A DNA stretch of 47,550 bases from Streptomyces sp. H27-H1 (GCF_026627445.1 NZ_JAPNLJ010000051.1:1-47550), one strand, 5' to 3'. Positions 17,075 to 24,793 are shown, counted from the first letter of the stretch. Numbers and translations are program-made. The notes: generated from the letters alone by a model not told the origin.

Positions 17075-17103
17075 TCCACACCCCGCGCCTGTTCGCGTAT
17101 GGT
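17075..17103 (+). promoter_or_regulatory. Predicted promoter of ftsE-ftsX
   Basis: TCCACA (17075-17080), 17 bp spacer, TATGGT (17098-17103). The start codon of ftsE is 35 bp further on. The 223-bp gap to the divergent small gene also has room for that gene's promoter. Confidence 0.4.
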
Positions 17104-17138
17104 CACGCACACCTACTCCCGGCGACCGTGGTGCACCC

Positions 17139-17828
17139 GTGATCCGATTCGACAACGTCTCCAAGTCCTACCCGAAGCAGAGCCGCCCCGCACTCAGAGA
17201 TGTCTCCCTGGACATCGCGAAGGGCGAGTTCGTCTTCCTGGTCGGCTCCTCCGGCTCCGGCAAGTCCACCTTCATGCGGCTCATCCTGCGCGAGGAGCGG
17301 GCGAGCCACGGCCAGGTGCACGTCCTGGGCAAGGACCTCGCCAAGCTCTCCAACTGGAAGGTTCCGCAGATGCGGCGCCAGCTGGGGACCGTCTTCCAGG
17401 ACTTCCGGCTCCTGCCCAACAAGTCGGTGGCCGACAACGTGGCCTTCGCCCAAGAAGTCATCGGCAGACCGCGCGGCGAGATCAAGAAGGCCGTCCCCCA
17501 GGTTCTGGAGCTCGTCGGCCTCGGCGGCAAAGAGGACCGGATGCCCGGCGAGCTCTCCGGCGGTGAGCAGCAGCGCGTGGCCATCGCCCGTGCCTTCGTC
17601 AACCGGCCGGCGCTGCTGATCGCGGACGAGCCCACCGGCAACCTGGACCCCCAGACCTCCGTCGGGATCATGAAGCTGCTGGACCGGATCAACCGGACCG
17701 GCACCACCGTGATCATGGCGACCCACGACCAGCAGATCGTCGACCAGATGCGCAAGCGCGTCATCGAACTCGAGCTGGGCCGTCTCGTCCGCGACCAGTC
17801 GCGCGGCGTCTACGGCTACCAGCACTGA
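17139..17828 (+). CDS. ftsE: Cell division ATP-binding protein FtsE
   Basis: ABC-type ATPase that works with FtsX in the membrane to control cell-wall hydrolases during division and growth. 229 residues, usual size. GTG start at 17139 (MIRFDNVSKSY). Walker A GSSGSGKST is at 36-44, the signature LSGGEQQR near 138-145, Walker B LLIADEPTGNLD near 157-168, and the switch histidine in ATHDQ near 194-198. The gene is followed 17 bp later by ftsX, so they form an operon. Promoter TCCACA-N17-TATGGT is upstream. Nothing unusual is seen in the protein. Confidence 0.97.
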   Translation: MIRFDNVSKSYPKQSRPALRDVSLDIAKGEFVFLVGSSGSGKSTFMRLILREERASHGQVHVLGKDLAKLSNWKVPQMRRQLGTVFQDFRLLPNKSVADNVAFAQEVIGRPRGEIKKAVPQVLELVGLGGKEDRMPGELSGGEQQRVAIARAFVNRPALLIADEPTGNLDPQTSVGIMKLLDRINRTGTTVIMATHDQQIVDQMRKRVIELELGRLVRDQSRGVYGYQH

Positions 17829-17845
17829 AAGGCTCCTGAGACGCG

Positions 17846-18769
17846 ATGCGCGCCCAGTTCGTCATGTCGGAGATCGGGGTCGGTCTCCGCCGCAATCTGA
17901 CCATGACCTTCGCGGTCATCATCTCCGTATCCCTGTCGCTGGCCCTCTTCGGCGGCTCCCTGCTCATGCGCGACCAGGTGAGCAAGATGAAGGGGTACTG
18001 GTACGACAAGGTCAACGTCTCGATCTACCTCTGCAACAAGAGCGACGCCGAGGCGACCAACGGGGCCTCCTGCTCCAAGGGGGCGGTGACCCCGGAGCAG
18101 AAGAAGGCCCTGGAGGCCGAGCTCAAGGGCATGGACCTCGTCGAGAACGTCACGTACGAGTCCTCCGACGAGGCCTTCAAGCACTACAAGGAGCAGTTCG
18201 GGCACACCGCCCTGGCCGCCTCCATCACCCCAGACCAGATGCCCGAGTCCTTCCGGGTGAAGCTCAAGCAGCCGGAGAAGTACAAGGTCATCACGACCTC
18301 CTTCTCCGGACGCGACGGAGTCCAGTCGGTCGAGGACCAGCGCACCGTGCTGGACAACCTCTTCAGACTCCTCGGCTACCTCAACATCGCCGCTCTCGGC
18401 ATCATGCTGATCATGCTGGTCGTGGCGCTGCTGCTGATCGTCAACACGGTGCGCGTCTCGGCCTTCAGCCGTCGGCGCGAAACCGGGATCATGCGCTTGG
18501 TGGGCGCATCCAGCTTCTACATCCAGGTGCCGTTCATCATGGAGGCGGCCTTCGCCGGCCTGATCGGCGCGCTGCTCGCCTGCGGGATGCTCGGCGCCGG
18601 CCAGTACTTCGTGATCGACCACGGCGCCGCGCTGCGCGACAAGATGGAGCTCATCAACTTCATCGGCTGGGACTCGGTCCTGACCAAGCTGCCGCTGGTG
18701 CTGGTCATCGGTCTGCTGATGCCCTCACTGGCCGCCTTCGTCGCGTTGCGCAAGTACCTGAAGGTGTGA
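17846..18769 (+). CDS. ftsX: Cell division protein FtsX (permease-like)
   Basis: Membrane partner of FtsE, 307 residues. The first membrane segment is at ~21-43 (NLTMTFAVIISVSLSLALFG), followed by a large extracellular domain (~50-180) that in other actinobacteria binds a peptidoglycan hydrolase. Three further membrane segments are at ~185-212, ~235-255 and ~275-300. The extracellular domain includes one Cys pair (LCNKSDAEATNGASC) which could form a disulfide. ATG start 17 bp after the ftsE stop. The following protease gene has its own promoter-like element, so the operon probably ends here. Confidence 0.96.
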   Translation: MRAQFVMSEIGVGLRRNLTMTFAVIISVSLSLALFGGSLLMRDQVSKMKGYWYDKVNVSIYLCNKSDAEATNGASCSKGAVTPEQKKALEAELKGMDLVENVTYESSDEAFKHYKEQFGHTALAASITPDQMPESFRVKLKQPEKYKVITTSFSGRDGVQSVEDQRTVLDNLFRLLGYLNIAALGIMLIMLVVALLLIVNTVRVSAFSRRRETGIMRLVGASSFYIQVPFIMEAAFAGLIGALLACGMLGAGQYFVIDHGAALRDKMELINFIGWDSVLTKLPLVLVIGLLMPSLAAFVALRKYLKV

Positions 18770-18823
18770 CGAGCGCCCCGTGAGCGGTACGGCCAACCAC
18801 CCGTAACGGCGCGGGGCTTGTCC

Positions 18824-18829
18824 TAGACT
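18824..18829 (+). promoter_or_regulatory. -10 element placed for leaderless mRNA of the S41 protease
   Basis: TAGACT is followed by 7 nt (CGGCGCC) and then the ATG at 18837. No Shine-Dalgarno sequence is seen. This spacing puts the transcription start at or beside the A of ATG. Confidence 0.45.
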
Positions 18830-18836
18830 CGGCGCC

Positions 18837-20048
18837 ATGCCGGCTCTGCCCGCCTTCTGTCTCCGGCCCCGCGACCAGCGTCGCGGGGCCGTTTTGACGT
18901 TGCTCTTCCTCGCTGCCGTAGGGGTCGGCGCGTGCACCGGGAGCTGGGACTTCGGCTCCGGCCGGGCCGCGGGCGGCGCCGGCCTGGTCGTGCGTACGGA
19001 GCCTGCCGGGACCGGGCCGGGGGCGTCGGCGCAGGCGCCCCGGGTGGCGGGCACCGCCGACCGGGACGCGGTGGCCCGCGCGGTCGCCGAAGCCGTCGCC
19101 GAGGGCAAGTCCGCCAAGTCGGCGGCCCAGGAAGTGGTCAGCCGCAGCGGGGACCGCTGGGGCGCGGTGTACGACCAGGGCGAGTACGAGGCCTTCGCCG
19201 ACGACCTGGACGGTCACTGGACGGGCGTCGGCCTGTGGGCCGGGCGGCTGCGCGACGGCCGCATCGAGATCGACCGGGTCCAGCCCGGCGGCCCCGCGGC
19301 GCGGGCCGGGATGCGCGCAGGGGACCGGCTGCTGAGCATCGACGGGCAGGGCGTGACCGGACTGCGGGTGGCCGAGGTGGTGACCCTGCTCCGCGGCAGG
19401 GCCGGCACCCCCGTGATGCTGAAACTGACCCGCGGCGGGGGCGACCTCACGGAGACCGTGCGGCGCGAGGAGCTGCGCAGCGATCCCGTGACGGTCCGGG
19501 AACTGCCCGGCGGGATCACGGTCATCAAGGTCGCCTCCTTCACCCGGGGCTCCGGCGACCGGGTCCGCTCCGCGGTCCGCGCCGCCCCGCCCGGCGCCGG
19601 GGTCATGCTGGACCTGCGCGGCAACACGGGCGGCCTGGTCACCGAGGCGGTGACAGCCGCCTCCGCCTTCCTGGACGGCGGGCTGGTGGCCACGTACGAC
19701 GTACGGGGCGCCCAGCGCGCCCTTTACGCGAGCCCGGGCGGCGATACGGCCCGGCCGCTGGTGGCGCTGATCGACGGCGGCACGATGAGCGCGGCCGAGC
19801 TGGTCACCGGCGCCCTCCAGGACCGCGGCCGCGCGGTGGCGGTCGGTACCCGCACCTTCGGCAAGGGCTCGGTGCAGATGCCGACGGAGCTGCCGGACGG
19901 ATCGGTGGCGGAACTGACGGTGGGTACGTACCGCACTCCGGCGGGCCGCAGCCTGGACGGCGGGGGCATTACGCCGGACCTGGCGGCCGCGGACCGGGTC
20001 GAGGAACGGGCCCGCACGGTATTGAGTGGCATCGGGGTGGGTCCGTAG
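18837..20048 (+). CDS. S41 family carboxy-terminal processing protease (CtpA-like) with PDZ domain
   Basis: Exported Ser/Lys protease of 403 residues that trims the C-termini of envelope proteins. Start ATG 18837. Residues 1-18 are basic, then a hydrophobic stretch AVLTLLFLAAVGVGAC, which could be a lipoprotein signal (Cys near 34) or a signal peptide. The PDZ domain is at about 120-215 (GVGLWAG, AARAGMRAGDRLLSIDG). The catalytic Ser is in GGTMSAAELV near 320 and the Lys in TFGKGSVQ near 345. Codons ~10-18 form a strong terminator-like hairpin followed by GTTTT (18865-18895), which is odd inside a coding sequence. The stop overlaps an inverted repeat that reaches the smpB start. Confidence 0.9.
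   Translation: MPALPAFCLRPRDQRRGAVLTLLFLAAVGVGACTGSWDFGSGRAAGGAGLVVRTEPAGTGPGASAQAPRVAGTADRDAVARAVAEAVAEGKSAKSAAQEVVSRSGDRWGAVYDQGEYEAFADDLDGHWTGVGLWAGRLRDGRIEIDRVQPGGPAARAGMRAGDRLLSIDGQGVTGLRVAEVVTLLRGRAGTPVMLKLTRGGGDLTETVRREELRSDPVTVRELPGGITVIKVASFTRGSGDRVRSAVRAAPPGAGVMLDLRGNTGGLVTEAVTAASAFLDGGLVATYDVRGAQRALYASPGGDTARPLVALIDGGTMSAAELVTGALQDRGRAVAVGTRTFGKGSVQMPTELPDGSVAELTVGTYRTPAGRSLDGGGITPDLAAADRVEERARTVLSGIGVGP
18865..18895 (+). terminator. Terminator-like hairpin with T-run inside the start of the S41 protease gene
   Basis: An 11-bp perfect stem GGCCCCGCGAC / GTCGCGGGGCC with loop CAGC (18865-18890) is followed by GTTTT. It has the form of an intrinsic terminator, 96 bp after the ftsX stop and 29 bp inside the next gene. 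It may end ftsX transcripts or attenuate the protease gene. Confidence 0.6.
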
Positions 20049-20067
20049 TGCGAAAATGACCGCACTA
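20046..20067 (+). promoter_or_regulatory. Inverted repeat joining the protease stop codon and the smpB start
   Basis: TAGTGCG, 8 nt, CGCACTA is a perfect 7-bp dyad. The left arm begins with the TAG stop of the protease gene and the right arm ends with the A of the smpB ATG. In RNA the hairpin would partly cover the smpB start codon unless a ribosome ends at the upstream stop. Confidence 0.5.
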
Positions 20068-20552
20068 TGGCTAAGGAAACAGGGCGCAAGCTGATCGCCC
20101 AGAACAAGAAGGCGCGGCACGACTACACGATCATCGACACCTACGAGTGCGGCCTCGTGCTCACGGGTACCGAGGTCAAGTCCCTGCGTCAGGGCCGCGC
20201 CTCGCTGGTGGACGGCTTCGTGTCGGTGGAGAGCGGCGAGGCCTGGCTCTACAACGTGCACGTGCCGGAGTACAGCCAGGGCACGTGGACCAACCACAGC
20301 GCGCGGCGCAAGCGCAAGCTCCTCCTGCACCGGGAGGAGATCGACAAGCTGGAGTCGAAGACGGGGGAGACGGGCAACACGATCGTGCCGCTCGTCCTGT
20401 ACTTCAAGGACGGCCGGGCGAAGATCGAGATCGCGCTGGCGAAGGGCAAGAAGGAGTACGACAAGCGGCAGTCGCTGCGCGAGAAGCAGGACACGCGCGA
20501 GACGAACCGGGTGATCTCGGCCGTGAAGCGCAAGGAGCGCGGCCAGCTTTAA
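20067..20552 (+). CDS. smpB: SsrA-binding protein SmpB
   Basis: Small basic protein (161 residues) that binds tmRNA and fits its tRNA-like part into the A site of stalled ribosomes. The hallmark sequences are NKKARHDYTIIDTYECGLVLTG near the N-terminus, LRQGRASLVDGF, and the basic C-terminal tail (KQDTRETNRVISAVKRKERG) that enters the mRNA channel. The ATG at 20067 lies 18 bp after the protease stop. No clear ribosome binding site is present; instead an inverted repeat spans the junction. The partner RNA gene ssrA begins 150 bp downstream on the same strand, the expected arrangement. Confidence 0.97.
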   Translation: MAKETGRKLIAQNKKARHDYTIIDTYECGLVLTGTEVKSLRQGRASLVDGFVSVESGEAWLYNVHVPEYSQGTWTNHSARRKRKLLLHREEIDKLESKTGETGNTIVPLVLYFKDGRAKIEIALAKGKKEYDKRQSLREKQDTRETNRVISAVKRKERGQL

Positions 20553-20689
20553 TCTTCTGGCACAGCGTGGTCCACTTCGCGTACGATGGCGTCAGCACCA
20601 CGCGCTTGCGGGTGGTGGCTGTGCGAGCAGGGCCAGCAGGACCGGCAGAGCTCCTGGAGCTCTTGAGGTTCCGGCTGGATCTAACTGAA

Positions 20690-20695
20690 TAGCGT
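20690..20695 (+). promoter_or_regulatory. -10 element of the tmRNA gene
   Basis: TAGCGT is followed by 7 nt before the first base of mature tmRNA (20703), so transcription would start at the mature 5' end. A TTGAGG at 20663-20668 lies 21 bp upstream, too far for a standard -35. Confidence 0.45.
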
Positions 20696-20702
20696 GAAAC
20701 AT

Positions 20703-21088
20703 GGGGATGATCGGTTTCGACAGCGGATGTCGATGTAGGGGAAGCGAGCCGAGGAAGCGGCAATGATCTCGTTAACCATATGTCGCAAACAATAATCGCC
20801 AATTCCAAGAGCGATAACTCCCGCTTCACCCTCGCTGCCTAATAACAGTGAGCTGAAGCCTCTGTGAGGAGCGTCAGCCCGGAAGTGGTCCCGGTCCGGA
20901 TCCTGGCGTCAACTAGGGATCTAAACCTCTAACTCCGGTCACGGGGGATAGAGGGAAATCAAACAGTGACTGAGCCCGTCGGAGACTTGTCCGTGTGATC
21001 TCCGGGGCCGAGAAAAGCGCAGCGGAATGCGCTCGGAGAAGCCCTACTTCTGCACCGTTGGACGCGGGTTCGATTCCCGCCATCTCCA
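20703..21088 (+). ncRNA. ssrA: Transfer-messenger RNA (tmRNA)
   Basis: Rescues stalled ribosomes together with SmpB. The 5' end GGGGATG pairs with CATCTCC at the 3' end to form the 7-bp acceptor stem; the T-arm sequence GCGGGTTCGATTCCCGC is complete. The CCA end is not encoded (CAA follows). The tag reading frame begins at the resume codon GCC (20798) and codes for ANSKSDNSRFTLAA, ended by two TAA codons (20840-20845). It differs in sequence but not in plan from the tag remembered for S. coelicolor (ANTKRDSSQQAFALAA). The tag region is AT-rich. A strong terminator follows directly. The gene sits behind smpB, as expected. Confidence 0.95.
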
Positions 21089-21100
21089 CAACCCCATGTG

Positions 21101-21145
21101 AAAAGCCCCCGGCTTGCGAGTGTTCTCGCGGGTCGGGGGCTTTTT
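21101..21145 (+). terminator. Rho-independent terminator of ssrA
   Basis: A 20-bp stem with three G-U pairs (21101-21120 with 21125-21144) and loop TGTT is followed by a T-run (TTTTTG). It begins 13 bp after the tmRNA. It is one of the few classic U-tailed terminators in the window. Confidence 0.9.
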
Positions 21146-21230
21146 GTTTGGGCGGGGGCGGGTGTTGGTTCGTCGCCACGAGCGTGGCCCGGCCGGCCCG
21201 TGCACGCCTCGTCGCACGCCTCGTCCTCCG

Positions 21231-22577
21231 TCACCCGGCAGCCGGGTGGTTCACCGCCCTGAACGCGGTGCTTCCGAGCCCCAGGGCCACCAGCGCCGCC
21301 GCGGCCGGAAGGGCGTACGGGGCGGTCGTGCCGAGGTGGTCGATCGCGGCGCCGGCGGTCGCGGAGCCGGCCGCGATGCCCGCGAAGATGGCGGTGACGG
21401 CGAGCGTCATGCCCTCGTTGAGGCGGCCCGCCGGGATCGCCGTGTGGATCCGGGACATCGCGGTCACCATGACCGGGGCCGTGGCCATGCCGGCCGCCAG
21501 GAGCGCCAGGGCCAGCGGGAGGACCGAGCCGGTGGCCGCCGCCGCCCAGGGGAGGACCATCGCCGCCGCCAGGGCTGCCAGGCAGGTCGGGAGGGGCCGG
21601 GGGCGCAGGGTTCCGTAGAGCAGGCCGGCCGCGCAGGAGCCGGCCGCCTGGAGGCCCAGGACCGGGCCCGACAGGGCGCCGAGGCCCTGGCCGCCGAGGT
21701 GGGCGACGGAGGTGATCTCCAGGGAGCCGAACATCGTGCCGAGGACGAAGAAGAGCGGCAGCAGCCGTCCCAGGCTCCGCAGCGGGGACGGGCCGCGGAC
21801 CGCCGCCACCGGCGGGGGCTCGGTGGCCCGGTGGGCCGTGAAGACCAGCATCCCGGTGAGGAGCAGCGCGGCCCCGGCGAGCGTGCCCGCCTCCGGGAAG
21901 ACGGCGGTGCAGAGGAACGCGGCGGCCACCGGCCCGAGCATGAACGCCAGCTCGTCCGCGGCCTGTTCGAAGGACATCGCGGTGTGGTGCGCGGCGGGAT
22001 CACCCTTGAGCAGGCCGGTCCAGCGGGCGCGGGACATGCCGCCGATGTTGGGGGTGGTCGCGGTGGCGGCGTAGGAGGCGAAGAGGGTCCACGCGGGGGC
22101 CCCGGTACGGACGCACGCGACGAGGGAGAGCGAGCCGAGGACCGCGATCAGGGTGGCGGGCAGGGCGACCCGGGCCTGCCCGTGCCGGTCGACCAGCCGG
22201 GCCGTCCAGGGCGCCACGAGTGCGGTGGCGGCCAGGCCGACGGCCACGACCGCGCCGGCGAGGGCGTACGAGCCGCGCTGCCCGGCGATCATCATGACGG
22301 CGCTGACGCCGAACATGCCCATGGGGAGCCGGGCGATGAGGTTCCCGGTGGTGAACCCGCGGGTGCCGGGGAGGGCGAACAGCCGCCGGTACGGGCCCGG
22401 TGCGCGGGCCGGCCGCGGCGGGCGGGCCGTGGGGGAGCGGTGCTCCGGGCGGGCCGGGGCGGAGGCGATCACCAGGGTGGTGCCGGTGACGGCCATCAGC
22501 GGGGCGGGCCGGGCTCCGGAGGCGCCCCGGGTGGCGGAAGGGGCAGTGGACGCGGGCAGTGGGGTGGCGGTGGGCAT
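21231..22577 (-). CDS. MFS transporter
   Basis: Twelve-segment major facilitator of 448 residues. An unusual ~70-residue N-terminal tail rich in Pro/Arg/Ala precedes the first transporter sequence YRRLFALPGTRGFTTGNLIARLPMGM. An inner Met at 22496 is a possible later start. The loop 2-3 motif is WTARLVDRHGQARV, a form of the GxxxDRxGRR motif. The central loop falls after ~residue 270. The substrate is unknown; drug efflux or sugar export are common in this subgroup. The gene is divergent from a LysR regulator, the classic layout of a regulator and its target, but an IS element now sits between them. Confidence 0.85.
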   Translation of the reverse strand: MPTATPLPASTAPSATRGASGARPAPLMAVTGTTLVIASAPARPEHRSPTARPPRPARAPGPYRRLFALPGTRGFTTGNLIARLPMGMFGVSAVMMIAGQRGSYALAGAVVAVGLAATALVAPWTARLVDRHGQARVALPATLIAVLGSLSLVACVRTGAPAWTLFASYAATATTPNIGGMSRARWTGLLKGDPAAHHTAMSFEQAADELAFMLGPVAAAFLCTAVFPEAGTLAGAALLLTGMLVFTAHRATEPPPVAAVRGPSPLRSLGRLLPLFFVLGTMFGSLEITSVAHLGGQGLGALSGPVLGLQAAGSCAAGLLYGTLRPRPLPTCLAALAAAMVLPWAAAATGSVLPLALALLAAGMATAPVMVTAMSRIHTAIPAGRLNEGMTLAVTAIFAGIAAGSATAGAAIDHLGTTAPYALPAAAALVALGLGSTAFRAVNHPAAG

Positions 22578-22660
22578 GGGTCAAGGCTCCGGCCGGGAGC
22601 CGCCGGCGGTCCAACACCTGTTCGGGGCCGATTCACCGCTCCGCGTTGTTACTGAGGTTT

Positions 22661-23284
22661 TCAGGGTGGAGTCGGTGGTGAGAGGGTCAGGCCGGTGGCG
22701 GTGAGGCAGCCGTCAATCAGGCGGGGCTGGAGCTGGATCCTGCGTAACTCGCGGCGGAGTATGCGGTCGAGGTCGTCGGGTGTCTCGAAGGCGGTGTTGG
22801 CCATCGCTCTGCGCACGAGTGACCAGACGGCCTCGACGGGGTTCAGGTCGGGCGCGTACGCAGGGAGCCGGACGGTGGTGAGCCAGTCGTGTTCGGCTTC
22901 ATAGCGTTTCAGCCCGGCGGCCAGGTGGGTGTTGAGGTTGTCCCAGACCACCACGATCGGTCCTCCGAGCTGAATGTGTGCCCGGACCAGCAGGTCGCGG
23001 TAGTCCTTCCAAGAGAAGCTCTTGCGGGCGCCCTTGAGGAGGAGATGGGTGCGGGGCCGGTAGATGAGACGGCTAGGCTCGCCGGGTTTGTAGCAGCAGA
23101 GTGTGGCGACGGAGGTCCTGCGGCGGGACCTGCCTCTGACCCGGATGACGGGGGTGTGTCCGCGCCGGCCCCAGGTGCGGGCGCGGGGCGGCGTCATGGA
23201 GAATCCGGCCTCGTCCTCGAAGACGATCCAGCCCCCACACGCCGCCGCGAGGCTTTTACCCGCGGCCACACCTCCTTCTTCCAC
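22661..23284 (-). CDS. IS630-family transposase, catalytic part (frame B)
   Basis: DDE transposase domain, 207 residues counted from an in-frame Met, though it is probably made by frameshift from the upstream frame. The catalytic triad is complete: Asp in VFEDEAGFS, Asp in VVWDNLNTH, Glu in PDLNPVEAVWS. The frame lies -1 relative to frame A, and the two overlap over 91 bp. A run of four A on the coding strand (plus positions 23254-23257, within GTAAAAGCC) is the likely slip site. Joined, the two frames give about 357 residues, normal for IS630. The stop codon lies inside the left terminal repeat. Confidence 0.88.
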   Translation of the reverse strand: MEEGGVAAGKSLAAACGGWIVFEDEAGFSMTPPRARTWGRRGHTPVIRVRGRSRRRTSVATLCCYKPGEPSRLIYRPRTHLLLKGARKSFSWKDYRDLLVRAHIQLGGPIVVVWDNLNTHLAAGLKRYEAEHDWLTTVRLPAYAPDLNPVEAVWSLVRRAMANTAFETPDDLDRILRRELRRIQLQPRLIDGCLTATGLTLSPPTPP

Positions 23285-23733
23285 AGCTCGACGGCCTGCT
23301 CGTCGCGTTCAAGGGCTCTGCGGGCGGGCGCCTGCCAGGACCAGCCGTGCCGTTTCAGCAGCCGCCAGACCGTCGCCACCGACAGCGTCAAGCGCAGGCG
23401 GCGGCGGATCACCGTCTGGACGCGGGCCAGGGTCCACCGCTGATCCTCGAAACCGTGTGCTGACGGGCCCTTGCCGAGTTCGTCCTCGAGTACGGCGAAC
23501 TGGGCATCGGTGACGGTCGGGGAGTTTGCCGGGCCACTCGAGCGAAGGGCGTCCATGCCGCCCTCGCGCCAGGCACGGCGCCAGCGTTCCACCGACCGCA
23601 CACTCACCCGCAGATCCTTCGCGATCACCGCGGTCTTCTCACCCGCCGCGAACCTCTCGCCGGCCTCACGCCGGATTCCCTCACGAAACGCCCGACGCTC
23701 AGCGGTCAGGCCCCCACCCTCCGGATAACGCAT
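23194..23733 (-). CDS. IS630-family transposase, DNA-binding part (frame A)
   Basis: N-terminal 179-residue part with two helix-turn-helix regions: AVIAKDLRVSVRSVERWRRAWREGG near residues 39-63 and SVATVWRLLKRHGWSWQ near 117-133. These bind the terminal repeats in this family. After VWPRVK the frame continues with unrelated Arg/Ser-rich residues to its stop, whereas the -1 frame picks up the catalytic domain. Known IS630 members either use one frame or a programmed -1 shift at an A-rich site. The A4 run here is short, so a mutation is also possible. Confidence 0.85.
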   Translation of the reverse strand: MRYPEGGGLTAERRAFREGIRREAGERFAAGEKTAVIAKDLRVSVRSVERWRRAWREGGMDALRSSGPANSPTVTDAQFAVLEDELGKGPSAHGFEDQRWTLARVQTVIRRRLRLTLSVATVWRLLKRHGWSWQAPARRALERDEQAVELWKKEVWPRVKASRRRVGAGSSSRTRPDSP

Positions 23734-23807
23734 ACCACCGGCATACCGCAGGGATCATGACCCGTCACCACCCGACGGCAACCCGAAATCCTCAGTAGTC
23801 TCCGCAG

Positions 23808-24770
23808 GTGACAGCCCGAGACGTGGAACCCCGCCTGCTGCGAGCCTTCCTTGCCGTCGCCGAGGAGCTGCACTTCACCCGTGCCGCCGCCCGGCTGTAC
23901 GTGGCCCAGCAGGCCCTCAGCCGGGACGTGCGTCGACTCGAACAGACCTTGGGCGCGCCCCTCTTCGTACGCACCACCCGCGCCGTCGAGCTGACGCCGG
24001 ACGGGGAGCGGCTGCTGCCCCTGGCCCGCGGTGTGCTGCGGGCGCAGGAGGAGCTGGCCGCGGCGTTCGCGGCGCCCCGCCCGCTGCTCGTCGACCTCAA
24101 CACCGACGGCCCCGGCACCGCCCGCGCGGTGCTGGACCGGGCTCGCGAACTGGCCCCCGACTGCGAGCTGATGGCCCGCTTCGAGTCCGGGCTCACCCAC
24201 GCCGCCGCCGAGATCGCCGCGGGCCGCCTCGACGTCTCCTTCGGGTACGCCGACGGCCTCGACCCGGCGCTGCGGGCCCGCCTCGCGCGGACGCCGGTAC
24301 GGTACGAGCCGCTCGCGGTGCTGCTGCCCGAGGAGCACGCGCTGGCCGCGCTGGACGCCGTACCGCTGGCCGCGCTGCGCGGCCAGACGGTGTACGCCGG
24401 GGCCGGGAACCCGCGGACCGTGGAGTGGACCGGGCTGGCGCGCGAGCTGTTCGCCGGGCGGGGCATCGAACCCGCGCCGCCCGCGCCGGTGGCGATGGGC
24501 AAGGAAGAGTTCCGCCGGGTCATGGTCAAGACGGGCAATCCGGTCCTCGCCACGGTGGACTTCGTGGACATGCCCGGCTGCGTCAAACGGCCGCTGACCG
24601 CCCCCGTACCGCTGTCGCCGCTCGCGATGGTGTGGCGGAAGGGACTGAGCCATCCCGGGCTCGACGCGCTGCACCGCGCCGCCGCGGAGCTCGGGGCCGG
24701 GCGCGGCTGGCTGGACGTTCCTCCGGACAGCTGGCTGCCCGCGCTCACACCGGCCCCGGACGGCGGGTGA
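23808..24770 (+). CDS. LysR-family transcriptional regulator
   Basis: Regulator of 320 residues, GTG start at 23808 (MTARDVEPRLLRAFL). The N-terminal helix-turn-helix is at about 19-65 (HFTRAAARLYVAQQALSRDVRRLEQTLG), and the remainder is a periplasmic-binding-like effector domain. The IS630 element ends 12 bp before the start codon, so the native promoter and any operator shared with the divergent MFS gene lie partly on the far side of the element. Ribosome binding site GCAGG(TG) is weak. Before insertion the two genes would have been about 84 bp apart, the usual LysR-target spacing. Expression may now depend on a promoter in the element. Confidence 0.88.
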   Translation: MTARDVEPRLLRAFLAVAEELHFTRAAARLYVAQQALSRDVRRLEQTLGAPLFVRTTRAVELTPDGERLLPLARGVLRAQEELAAAFAAPRPLLVDLNTDGPGTARAVLDRARELAPDCELMARFESGLTHAAAEIAAGRLDVSFGYADGLDPALRARLARTPVRYEPLAVLLPEEHALAALDAVPLAALRGQTVYAGAGNPRTVEWTGLARELFAGRGIEPAPPAPVAMGKEEFRRVMVKTGNPVLATVDFVDMPGCVKRPLTAPVPLSPLAMVWRKGLSHPGLDALHRAAAELGAGRGWLDVPPDSWLPALTPAPDGG

Positions 24771-24777
24771 GAGCAAG

Positions 24778-24793
24778 GTTTCCCGGCGGTCAT
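24778..24793 (-). promoter_or_regulatory. Candidate GlnR-type binding site upstream of narK
   Basis: On the minus strand the sequence reads ATGAC, 6 nt, GAAAC. The GlnR half-site pattern of streptomycetes is gTnAc-n6-GaAAc, so all but the first base fit. It lies 140 bp before the narK start, next to the LysR stop. The next 22-bp register holds CTCAC but no second GAAAC. Confidence 0.4.

Larger units (their letters stand above)
22652..23795 (-). mobile_element. IS630-family insertion sequence, 1144 bp, flanked by TA
   Basis: The element runs from CTGAGGTTTTC at 22652 to its inverted copy ending CCTCAG at 23795. The 38-bp terminal inverted repeats (22652-22689 and 23758-23795) match at 26 positions. 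A TA dinucleotide lies on each side (22650-22651 and 23796-23797), the target duplication of this family. It holds a transposase in two overlapping frames. It sits between the divergent MFS and LysR genes, only 12 bp before the LysR start codon. Confidence 0.92.

Noticed and set aside
20703..21230. Integration site of a mobile element at the 3' end of tmRNA
   Set aside because: tmRNA genes are common attachment sites, but no integrase and no repeated 3' tmRNA segment is found downstream; the terminator is intact.
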